56,682 nucleotides of DNA, from positions 1-56,682 of the forward strand of contig MU833418.1 in the NCBI GenBank assembly GCA_029204225.1. The letters are read 5' to 3'. Shown here in pieces: positions 1 through 10,473 of the stretch. The stretch is from Diphasiastrum complanatum. Lineage: Eukaryota; Streptophyta; Lycopodiopsida; Lycopodiales; Lycopodiaceae. The notes below the pieces were generated by a model that worked only from the letters and a program-made list of their open reading frames with translations, did no database searches and had not been told where the DNA came from. The stretch's first letter is position 1; the number at the start of each line of letters is the position of its first letter. Position numbers and translations under genes: made by a program.

Positions 1-1010
1 CCAAGTCTATTCACACAAGTAGTAGTTTATATGACATAACAGTCTTTCAGAAGAATAACTTCATGTTGGAAAGAATTCATATAAACTAGTCTGATGTCCT
101 TATATTCGAAAAATTACTAAGAAGTAAAGGATTAACTAAGAAAGTGAGAAATAGATTTGAGGGCTTCTGATTTTGTAAATAATGAGATACCACTTTGGGA
201 TCTAAATTAAACCTCAAAATTTTCCAAAATACCCCACATATGATCAAACAGTTTTATTTTTTCCCACATCGCGACTAGGTACTAAAACACACCATTGATC
301 ATCAAATATTTACAGTCCTAGAATTTCCTTTCCAAAATATTGATGTCCCATACCATCAGCTTTTCCTACCAAAAAATCCTTAACCGCCTTATCTGGTATT
401 CTAGAGATCCATTGATCATCTAGTTGTCCTACAATCATTATAGAAAATTATCTCTTGTTCCCAAGCACTGGAGAATCCATTTATTTGAATGACTGGCATG
501 CCTATCAGATATACCACAAATCCACATCTGACCTTCTGATCTAAGCAAAAGAATTAACATGGTTAAATATTACATCCCGATCCTTTCTGGTTAATGATAA
601 GCTTAAAATCCCTACTGATGCATAAAATCTAGGGACAAGCTTCTGTCAACTAATAGATCCAATGTAATCCACATATCAGATTCCACTTTTAGACTCACAA
701 TTGACATCCAAAACTGCGGATAACTCAATGGTTACAAAGATAACATTCAATAAAATGAATTTAATCCAGAAAATTAATAATTGATATCAAGCAATTATTT
801 ACTGGGATTTACACAAAATCCTAACTGTGAAATACATTTTTCGCTCACACTCACTACCTCTGATGTCCACTCTTCTTCCCTCCTTAGAATTTTCAGTTCC
901 CTGAAAATCTTTCAGCTAAGGTACCCAGAAGACGTAACGACATTAGTAAATGTTTAAAAATTAATTATTGCAGGAAAAAGTCTAAATTAATTACTGTAGA
1001 AAAAAGTCTA
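1..1010 (-). mobile_element. Inverted fragment of the 49.6-56.2 kb LTR element interior
   Basis: This stretch is a diverged reverse-complement copy of about 52400-53360. Shared landmarks in order include the AAAATCTTTCAGCTAAGGTA block near 905 (reverse complement near 52470) and the blocks around 120-230 that match 53130-53270 inverted. It runs off the left edge of the window, so the full copy is not visible. No coding frame survives. It is best read as a piece of a second, oppositely oriented copy of the same repeat family. Confidence 0.75.
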
Positions 1011-1894
1011 AAACAATTTTTGTCCTATACTTGGACTGAATGTCTGATATATCAAAAATCATTTACTAGTATGTGAAACAGTACTAGTCTGATCTTTTGA
1101 ATAAAATTCACCATAGAATTTTATTGGAATTCAAATCAATTATGTAATTATAGTATTACAAAATTTCCAATAAAATTGGACCATTTTTTCTTTTTATTGA
1201 CTGGCTTGGCATTACTCCTTTAATATTGACAAAACCTTTCCAAACATAGAATATGAAATTACATAAATGGAAATCTCCCTCAATAGGATTTCAGTAATTC
1301 CTGAATCATATCTTGTCAGTTTTACTGTTTAGATAAAAATTACTATTGCCACTCATTCAATCTGGTCATTTCATATTGTTTGACGATTTTAATCAAATTT
1401 AACGAGTATCTTGCACAAACGTTCACTACTTGACTGATTTCTAGCGATCAACATCAATTAGAAAACTATCAAACAAGTAACTAATTTCTAATTTTCACTA
1501 AATTGAAATTCAACAAAAAAGACAAAAATTCAAATTTTAACTTTCAATCTTCGAGTTTTCAACTCCAAAAGTTAAAAGAATGACGGTACCATAAAGTCTG
1601 TCGGTAATTTCATTGCGGTTCCTTTTGTCAATTTTAACTTATATCACCGGAAAATAATTTAGACTTAGTGAAAACACTGTGACCAATTTCGACTGATGAA
1701 CTCAGTTTAATCAATTCACTAATCTAAACTGATTCCGTAGATAACAAAAAAAAATGACCGAAATTTTGATTTTCTCGAAAAAAACTCAATTTTTGGTTTT
1801 TATTTTACGTAATTCAAAAAATTTTGAAGAAAATACTGCTAGTACAAAAGGTAATCGAAATCGAAAAATAAAAAAATTGTCCGATTCCTAATGT
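1011..1894. other. AT-rich stretch, nothing recognised
   Basis: No long reading frame, RNA gene or clear repeat boundary was found. It lies between two retroelement pieces and is probably decayed repeat DNA, which is inference only. Confidence 0.4.
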
Positions 1895-3940
1895 TACTAA
1901 TCCAATGTCAAATCGGCATGCAAAGCACACTACATCAGTCACAAAATGTCATTCCAAAATTTTTTATGTAAACTTCAGTTTTACAGAATTTGTCAACCAT
2001 TAACACTGATTTGTGATCCAACTGTCATAGCACATGCGTATGACCACTCAAATCAATTGTAAATCCCTCATGCATGTCAGAATCACTCTTAGAATCAACA
2101 TGCAACCAATCCATGCAAGCACAATATTACAAATTAGGGAAATGACTGACATGCAATCAGAACAATTTCAAATTTTGCCAATTTACTCACAAAACTGCAA
2201 AATTGAAAATGATCATAACTTTGGCTACAGGACACCAAATTGGGGGCTGTAAAGATTAATACGGAGGGAGACCAAGTGAACAAGATGCTTGCCACATCAG
2301 CCTGCCGCCTAGGCTTCACACGTGCGAGATCAGAGTGTCTGAAAAACTATAGTAGGGTGCATTTCCACAAGGCAAAATCATGCAAAAACGTGCAAACACC
2401 CATCCTAGCCCAAAATTGATGCTACCAACAGTCTTAAACAATCAATTAGACTTCCATGAAGCATTTATACCGATCCTAAGATGCAGTATAGGCTGAGGAC
2501 GAAGATTTCTTGATTTGTAGAAGTCAAAATAGCTTCAAACTTGATGGAGATGGTGCATAAGCCATCGGTCATCAATTTATAGGTCTGATAGCTTGCTGGG
2601 AAGGTAAAAAAGGAATGCTTATAATCATGCTGTAAATAATTCCAGAATGATTTCCTTATGCATTTGGAGAGATCCATCCCCCAAAAATCACCAAATATGA
2701 TTATTTTTTAAAAAAAAATTGACTTCCTACAAGTTCAATTGCTAGAATTCTTGGCTCTAACTTCAAGTAAAGCTTCAAAAGACTTTGGTTCACCTATTCA
2801 CAAGCTCTACATGGTGTTTTACAGCCCACTACTATCCAACTTTATGAAAAAACAAGCAAAAATAATGATTTTTTTTGGCTATTTTCTGGTTTTTTTCATC
2901 ACAATAAAGTGAAAATTCATGACATACAACTCTTTCTCTAACACATGCAAACCAATTTACAGAATTATAACCATCTTATTGATCTGATCTTGTTGGATTT
3001 TGGTTCTTACTATCTATTTTGTGCCAAAAAGCATGAAAAACCAAGCAATTTGGACCAAAACATAGCCTAGAATCATAAATCATTGGAAAGAACCGGCATG
3101 CATCATTAATTTCATCATTAATGAATCCTAAAACAAAAGTACACTTGCTGGACTCCAAAAAATTTGATCTACACAAGAAAAAAATCCAAAAAAGTATCAC
3201 AAATTGACCTTCAAGGACAATTCTCCATAAAACCACAAAGAATCCCAAGAGTACTGGATCTTAGCAACATGCACATTGAAACCGGGATAGTACACCCACT
3301 TGCACCCTTGCTATCCACCTTGGAAAAGAATTCCAATGATCCAATCCGAAATTTCGACGAAAGGTAGCCTTTCTCCATGTTCTCCAATCTTCGTAAGCCT
3401 TGCTCTGATAACAATGTAAGGGAAGGTCCCCAAGATCCCACTTACAAGACAATACACAATGGAAAACACACTATGGAGCAACCACCCAACCAAGTAGAAG
3501 CAACCAATCAACTCTAGAAGCTTCAACCCCCAAGCCAAGGAACAAGAAGCATGAATGTAGAGTAAAACTCTGGCAATGAATCAATGATCACAATGAGGAG
3601 TAGGGTGAGTTTGGCCTCAATATATAGAGCCAAAAGCAACTTGGGCACATAGCCATGCATAGCCCTAAGTTTCCATATACATAGTTTCACCTAGAATAGA
3701 GTCCTAAGCATGGACCAACTATTCATAGAATTGTTATTGATAACTCTACACATACATACACTATCTCAAACCTTGTTTAAACTCCATTTAGTGTGTTTTG
3801 GAACTCACAAGGATATTAGTTACTTTCGGGTCACATCCAGTATGACATGGCATAACTAACAGCTTGATTTACTGGAGTACCGTGTATCCAAGACTAAGAG
3901 TAGATTGAATCCTACTTACTGGTCATGGACATAATAGTAT
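1895..3940 (-). mobile_element. Chromovirus-type LTR, copy A
   Basis: About 2 kb that aligns in the same orientation with 43477-45254 (copy C); its last ~520 bp also resembles 27575-28095 (copy B). Landmarks: GGCATGCAAAGCACA near 1914 and 43509; the CACCAAATTGG block near 2231 and 43891; and the terminal block ending in ACTGG-CATGGAC near 3930. In copies B and C that terminal block abuts a polypurine tract on the minus strand, so this is read as LTR sequence whose 5' end is at the high-coordinate side. Here the polypurine tract is degenerate and no pol sequence follows, so it may be a solo LTR. Several short open frames in it are chance. Confidence 0.65.
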
Positions 3941-4050
3941 GCTGCTGATTGAAGCCATTGCTTCTGAATTGTGTTCACTCATTAATGGTTGTTTGTTTGA
4001 ATGCTTAGCCTCTTTGATCTGATAGCTTTTTGACTATGTCAGATTATGGC

Positions 4051-4070
4051 AAGGTAGGCTCTAATACCAC
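4051..4070 (-). promoter_or_regulatory. Retrotransposon primer-binding site (tRNA-iMet type)
   Basis: On the minus strand this reads GTGGTATTAGAGCCTACC, close to the plant initiator-tRNA primer site TGGTATCAGAGC. It directly follows a CA-ending sequence (reverse of 4071), as expected at an LTR/leader boundary. Confidence 0.55.
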
Positions 4071-4870
4071 TGATGATGAATCTGCACCTTGAAAAATGCA
4101 AAATCCAGCCAAAACTCTGGTGACAAACTGATAAAGGACCCTCAAATGATTCGCAAAACTTTCGCAAACATCGAATTATTTCTGTTCGAGAATAATTTGT
4201 GTTGGATCAATCAGGCTCTATAATGCAACAAAACGAAACGAGACAAAATCTAGGCAAAAACGAAACGAAGTGAAATGACGCAAAACTTAAACAAGCTCTG
4301 ATATTGATTCATGCTTGAAGCATAGAGATTGTGAAACGAAACGAAATAAAACGAAATGAAACACAAAACACAAAATCAGTTCATTAGGAATTCAGATATG
4401 ACTGCTAGTCACTGTCGGCTATATCACTCCTACAAATTAATATGGCATTCAACAAATCAGACCAATGTGCGGAATTGAATAATAAAGTGAATCAGACACA
4501 TGAATAGTATCAGACAAAAATACATTCAAGATCATACAATCATATAGATTAATAAGTGCATAATAGCTACAATATTATCTATTGATCTTCTGATTTTTCG
4601 AGCACTGCATGACAGATCCACGCAGTGTATTGGCGTGAGAGAAATTCAATTTTCTCATGAATAATATCTCGCTTACTAGCGGACTTCTGGATCTACAGAT
4701 CCTCTACAAAATTGTCTCGCTCGCAAGCGGACATGTATTATGTATTTTCGTCTTTAGACTTCTTGTCTTGCTTACTAGCGTTCTAAATATAGTCGCGTCG
4801 TGTAACTTCTAGATTAGAGTGATTAAACATCTACAACTAATCACGAATTACAAGAATGGCAGATTAGCCA
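4071..4870 (-). mobile_element. LTR-like segment with 3' end at 4071
   Basis: The segment next to the primer site reads ...CATCATCA on the minus strand, a proper LTR end. The far boundary is not resolved. It contains CGAAA-rich sequence near 4225-4370 and shares about 200 bp, in inverted orientation, with 5425-5640. No internal coding region follows the primer site, because the sequence below 4050 belongs to a different LTR. Confidence 0.4.
4225..4372. repeat. Imperfect CGAAA/CGAAAT-rich low-complexity tract
   Basis: ACGAAACGA, ACGAAACGAAG and GAAACGAAACGAAATAAAACG recur over about 150 bp. This is a degenerate pentamer satellite inside LTR-like sequence. Confidence 0.6.
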
Positions 4871-5640
4871 CGATCTAGAGTGCTTATGCTGATGTCATGA
4901 TATCTGATCTGATATTTGTACCCCATGGTACTTGGTTGATCTTCTTGTCAGTTGAGGAGCATGACTGATTTCATGTTGTGTCGTGTCGTGTCGTGTCTTG
5001 TCATGTCACGTCGTCATTTGTCAAAGGTCCAGGATTGAAAGCTAGCAAAGCTTTGACATTAGAAACATTTTGTTTCTTAATCGTTGTTGGCGTTGGTAGG
5101 AACACTTGTCGTCTGCATCGGGTTGCGGATAGCTTTTTGATTCTACCCTTCACAAGTTTTCACTTTATTGATGATGTGATGACGATGGTGAGGCAAGTGG
5201 AAAAGCGTGGATATTATATTGCTTACATAAAACCAAATACTTATTGATGATGGTGGTGGTGGTATTGTCACAAATATAAACCTTACATGGTGGTTGCTAG
5301 ATATGAATTAAGACTAGATGAGCCTAGTGACACATAGAGAGACTGTACTTACTGAATAATACTTGACATATATCAATAGGATACACAGTGTATAACCAAG
5401 TAAGAAAAGAAGAACAAGAAGTAGTCTGATGCTTGTAAGCAATCAAGACGAACACAGACGGAAGCTCCGCCTGCATGCGAGAAGACAATTTTGTCTAGGA
5501 TCAGAAGATCCAATTGTCCGCTAATAAAGCGAGACTAATACTCGTGAGAGAATCGTGCTTCTCTCACGCCAACGCACTGCATGGATTCGCATGCAGTGCC
5601 CTGAAGAAATCAGAGAAAATCAATATACTAATTTTGGTAA
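4560..5640. repeat. Imperfect inverted repeat, arms ~4560-4765 and ~5425-5640
   Basis: The reverse complement of 4560-4765 matches 5425-5640 with scattered differences. Shared blocks include TCTCTCACGCCAA, GACAATTTTGT, AGGATC-G-AGATCCA and TGTCCGCTA-TAA-GCGAGA. The roughly 660-bp spacer has no gene. The simplest reading is two LTRs of one family in opposite orientation; a foldback element is the alternative. Confidence 0.65.
4975..5014. repeat. GTGTC pentamer microsatellite
   Basis: GTGTC repeats about five times and then decays into TTGTC, ATGTC and ACGTC variants. It sits in the spacer of the 4560-5640 inverted repeat. Confidence 0.8.
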
Positions 5641-5987
5641 GGTGCAAATGGATCAACTTGATGAGCAGGCACATTGGTATCTTTTATATAATACATCGCT
5701 GGGTCTATGTAGTCGGAATCAACTTGTGTGATAGACGATGTAGCAATATGTTGACTCTCTACAAAAGGCTGTTGTGTTGGATGGAGAGCGATCGGCCTTG
5801 GACAAGAAGACTCTGGTTGGGAATATAAAAGTGGTGTAGGATGGTTCATAGAACCAGAGGATCAAGGCTGATGAAAAACTGGGCCTATTGGCCTTGGTTG
5901 CTATTGTCCTGGCCACTACGCGGATGCATTGGCAGTGGAGTTCGGTGTCTAATTTGGAGGTCCAGGTGGTCTGTACGGATGGTACAT

Positions 5988-6572
5988 TGTTGGATTATTC
6001 TCCTTCTTATTAATCGACTAATAGGTTTTAATCTTTATCCATTGTTTATCAAGTTCTGCATGTGTTTATACAGTTTGCAGAATTACAAGTGTTTTTACAC
6101 AGTCTGCAGAATACATGGAGTTTATGACTGTCGCATTTTTCGTCTGACAGAAATATCGTGTACAATCACAATGTCGCATTTTTCGTTTTTTTTCAAAGAT
6201 TCTCAAATGTTAAGAAAATGACTCTGGCAAATTGTGGGGCAATCCTAAATGAGATTTAAGGGCACCTTTATCTTTTTCGTCTTTTTCACAAAAAAATCCG
6301 ACAGTGTCGCCTATGGCTGTTTTAGTTCATTTCTGTAGAGCTACAGTTTTGATTCATTTATGCAGACAGAACATTTACGGCCAATTTCACCGTTTATCAG
6401 CAATCAATGACAAGGATCAGATGGATGCTAGCGGATCACCAGCCAACTGGCAATCGCAATTCACAACCTAATTTCTTGATATAAATAATTGTTCATATTC
6501 ATACAGTATCTCATCCGAATCATCAGAAGTTATGAACAAGAAGCATTTGAATAGTTAGCTCTCTCTCTCTCT

Positions 6573-6642
<70 letters not shown>

Positions 6643-7178
6643 CCTGCGAGCTTGTACACTCCTAAGCATTCTAGCACTTCTTAGAGTTGTTTTAGAGATT
6701 GCTATTGCGCTACTGCTTATCAGCATTGCGCATTCATTCAGACTTTCATTTTAGCCGCTCAAAGATTGCACAGAGCACGTGGCTTCAATCCACAACTTAT
6801 TGTACTCATTTACTTTTGTTACGTTTTCATACTGAATCAATACTATCCTTCATTATGTTCAGCTTTTGTCTTAGAATGTATGTGTTTCTGTATTTCTTCA
6901 CGACTAATTCGCGAACAATTTGCGACTGATAATTCAATGCATTATTGTTTGGCTACATAATCACTGTAGTACTGATGATTTCAAAGTTAGTTACTATAAG
7001 TTCAAATGTGATTTCTATCACCATTGTCTTGTTTGAAATTGATAGGCATAGTCATGCATTGGAAAGAGAAAGATAGTTCATTCCGCCATGCATGAAAAGT
7101 TTTCTTTCTAGACACACACATTATTTTCATTCGTTTCTTTTCGAGCTAGACCTATCTTCTGCACACCTCTTTCCGACA
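5988..7178 (+). mobile_element. Putative copia 5' LTR
   Basis: The right end is well placed: ...CCGACA is followed at once by the primer site TGGTATCAGAGCA. The left end at TGTTGG is inferred because it forms a near-perfect short inverted repeat with CCGACA (5 of 6). The segment carries an 80-bp (CT)n tract. No matching 3' LTR is in the window, so the left boundary stays uncertain. Confidence 0.5.
6559..6639. repeat. (CT)n microsatellite
   Basis: About 80 bp of CT dinucleotides with one AA interruption near 6574, inside the putative copia LTR. Open frames here (Arg-Glu repeats on the minus strand) are artefacts of the repeat. Confidence 0.95.
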
Positions 7179-7191
7179 TGGTATCAGAGCA
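7179..7191 (+). promoter_or_regulatory. Copia primer-binding site
   Basis: TGGTATCAGAGCA is complementary to the 3' end of plant initiator tRNA-Met and lies directly after the LTR-ending CA. The gag frame starts about 190 bp downstream, normal spacing for a copia leader. Confidence 0.85.
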
Positions 7192-7376
7192 GTTTCACTA
7201 CTTTATTTGATTCATTCATGATATCAGAGCGAATGCTCTAATACTTGATATCTTTCACGATATCAAATTGATATCAAACAGTTCTTTCCAACCTTTCAGT
7301 ATCAGAAAATTGATTTCCTATTGTTGGCATTACTGCATCTTAGTGTCATCGATACAATCGACAGACTAAGTTCTAG

Positions 7377-8386
7377 ATGGATTCTCAAAGTAAAGCTGGT
7401 CTTATCGCAGACAAGCTAAATGGATCCAATTATCATTTGCGGAAATTTAAGATGAAGACCTTGTTAATCGCCAATGATTTATGGGATGTTGTTACAAGTA
7501 TAGAAGTAAAACCTGAAGACGACGACTCAAAATGGAAATCGAAGGACGGTAAAGCTTTCACACTTATTATCCTCAATCATTAGATACACAGATTGGACAC
7601 ATAGCTGAAGCTAAAATGTCAAGAGACGTTTGGGACATCCTGAACTCACTATATGACATGAGGAACGTAACTACCAAGTTACATCTACGAAGAAAATTCT
7701 TCACATTCAAGATGTCTGTTGGTGATTCTCTTCATAATCACATTAACCAATTTGAGAGTCTCTTGCAACAGATGGCCGCTGTCGGATCAGTCATAGATGA
7801 TCAAGACGCAATCATGACATTGCTTTCAAGCTTGCCCTCTACATATGGGAACTGGGTGATGATCATATCGACTCTTACTAGAGTTATCAATATGTTGCTG
7901 CAAGAAGATAATAGCCGAATTTTCCAAGCGAAGAACGCAGCCAAGCAACCTAATCAACAAGCAAACACAGTCTCATCATCTCCCCAGAAATATCCAACCA
8001 TTATCCATGCATCCAGTTCTTTCTTAAGGAAAAGAGATAGAACATGTTTAAAAGAGAGAAAAAAAATCTTCATGCACACCCCCCTTCCAAATCCTAACAA
8101 GGGTTTAACAAACCAAAAGATGAATCAAATTCATCATTCACGGCCGCCACAGGGCCACACACCACTCGGGCACCTCACTCCAACGTGGCCGCCAACGTTG
8201 GTAACTCCTTGTGCTTACACCATCTGCTTCGACCAGTCAACCAGCACTGTTGAAAATCAACAAGGGTTTGTTGATAGTTCCGTTCATACAGATTTCTTCC
8301 AAAGGATTCTATTGCAGAAAGTTATTCACCTATCAAACGGGTATGGTTGTCCATCGCAATCAGATCAGCAAGAGAGCTATGAGTAG
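7377..8386 (+). pseudogene. Ty1/copia gag, frameshifted
   Basis: The frame opening at 7377 begins MDSQSKAGLIADKLNGSNYH and continues with the LNGSNYHLRKFKM...LWDVV pattern of copia gag (UBN2-type). It stops at 7581; the same protein resumes in another frame near 7570 (TQIGHIAEAKMSRDVWDIL) and runs through the KLHLRRKFFTFKM and LLSSLPSTYGNW motifs typical of copia gag. A Cys/His knuckle is only vaguely visible near 8035. No protease, integrase or reverse transcriptase follows, so the element is truncated as well as frameshifted. It belongs with the LTR and primer site just upstream. The protein would form the element's virus-like particle; here it is a relic. Confidence 0.85.
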
Positions 8387-9199
8387 AGCGCAATCAGATC
8401 TGCAAGAGAGCATGAGTAGACGTATGGCTGTTTATCGCAGTCAGATCAGCATCAACAACATTCTTCAAGACCTTTGTATTCAGAATCACCATTGAAAGAA
8501 AACAGAACATGCACTTGAAAACTCCCTATTCTTTTCACCATCAGAACACTAGAATGTTCTCTCCCACTGAAAACCAGAATGCTCTCTTTCTCTCTACAAG
8601 AATCCTCTTCTTTGTTTGCGCAGCTTGCTAGGAGGGCCTCGCTGGTTCAAGTTTAGTCTCAACGGGAAAGGCTCTCTTTGTAGTGTCAGAGGAATTCTAG
8701 CAGTCAGATTTAGGCAACAACATGATGTAAAGAGCTCCAAGTAGTTCTGAAATTACTATTAACATCACTTCTTAGTATTTTGATGTGATCAGTTTTTGCA
8801 CTAGATAGCAAAATGACATTTTTGGTCTAGTTGAAAAACAAAATAGTCAAGGTGTCCAAAGTCAAGTGCAACCCATAAGCCATTAGCATAACATTTCATG
8901 TTTAAATGCCCCACAACTATCAAGAGCAAAAGTGGTTATGCAGTGGTCAATAGGAAAACAATTATTTTGGACTCCTAGTCAGATGAGGCATTTTTAAAGC
9001 AAAAATGGGATGAAAAGTGGTCATCTCTTGATATAGCTTGCTGCCATATTGAAATGCACATAAGAGAAAAAAATACAAGCTGGAAATTAGAGTAAAACTA
9101 GCTCGCTTAGATAATCTCTGTCGGGCTAAATCTGTTAGAATGTCCTACGAAGATAGTATTTCAACAAGATGACCCCATTCAGATAGTTAGGGTAAATCT
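8387..9199. other. No gene recognised; short AGATCAGCAAGAGAG repeats at its left edge
   Basis: Two to three imperfect copies of a CGCAATCAGATCWGCAAGAG unit occur around 8350-8450. The rest shows no coding frame or recognisable repeat. Confidence 0.4.
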
Positions 9200-10095
9200 A
9201 GGAAGTCTAGTTAGAATATCTAGAAGAAAAGTCCTGTGTATAGTAGAGTGAATCATGTTTGGAAGACACTTATTATTGACTTTTCACGATTCTAATATTT
9301 TCATTTGTCATTTCTCTAGCAAACTTCTATAAGAAATTGGAAATTTCTTTTAAAAGGAGAGGTAAAGTGATGAGTAAGATTCTCTTGGAGGACCCATCAG
9401 TTGCACAAATTTGAGAGAAATTCTCTAAAGATTGTGTGGGACAATTCGGAACTAGAGATGGATTGAGATTGGAACCCTTTATAAATAGTACTAAGTAAGA
9501 TCAGAAGTTACTAATCTCAGTAGGGATAGAAGTACATATGGTCTTGGAATGTCTGTATGAATCAATCTAATCTTAGTAGACACTAGGATCAGAGAAATGG
9601 TTGATTAAATCGGAGGAATTTGTGGATAAGAGGAATGATTGAGTTGGAAAACTCGTGAGAGAGAATGTGTTTTTAGTCTTAAAGATTTTTCAGATATGTT
9701 ATTTACTCAAGAGAAATAATTTTTTCTCTTGTGGTTGAGTTACAAGATTCTCAGTGAAATATGAGAGTAACATATGCGAATTTTGGAGGAATCTGCCAGA
9801 TAAGGATATATATGTTTATGTACTGGGTCATAGTAAGATTCTTCTGTGCACAATCAATCTTGTATGGATCTACTATGTATTCCTGGTTACTAGGGTTATT
9901 TGGTACACTTTACCTAGTAGTTGAACATAGACATATGATCAAGTCTTGTTTGAACTGATACTTATAGAGTTAACAGATTTTTCTGTGAAAGATTTATTGG
10001 TTAACTTAAAGTGATTTGGATAAAGATCTAAATGTGGTGTTATACCACTATAATTAAGTTCTGCACTTGGACATTTGAGATTTCTAAATCATTGG
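9200..10095 (+). mobile_element. Direct copy of part of the 49.6-56.2 kb element interior
   Basis: This aligns in direct orientation with about 53450-54480. Shared blocks include TTTATGTACTGGGTCATAGT (9816 and 54182), GGTTACTAGGG, and GACATTTGAGATTTCT near 10070 and 54443. Similarity by eye is moderate to good with many small indels. LTRs were not found beside it, so this is a fragment. Confidence 0.75.
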
Positions 10096-10473
10096 CAATT
10101 AAACACGATGACATTTGTTTTGGGACTTTGACCTAAAAAGAGTAATCTTTTTTAGTGTTTTTTAAATGTCCTAGTTTTAGGCCAAAATCATGGAATTTTT
10201 TTTAAAAATTTTCTAAATTTTATTCAAAAAAAAAACCAAAAAAATGCATATTTTTAATAAAGCACTACAAGTTTTTTTTTTTTTTTTTGCAAACTTCATA
10301 AAACCATCATAATTACAAATGAGATAATATTTCAAGAGAACAAATGATTTTTGAAACTCGAAATCCCATTGAAATACAAAACAACTTAAATTATATTCGC
10401 ATGTTCTCTTTTCTAAAGTACATTTTCTAAGGAATTTTCACTGATGCCTCTCAATTCAAAACTTGACATATTC
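10096..10473. other. AT-rich spacer with homopolymer T tract
   Basis: It holds a T tract near 10272-10288 and no coding signal. It separates the repeat fragment from the 3' end of the DUF7869 relic. Confidence 0.5.
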
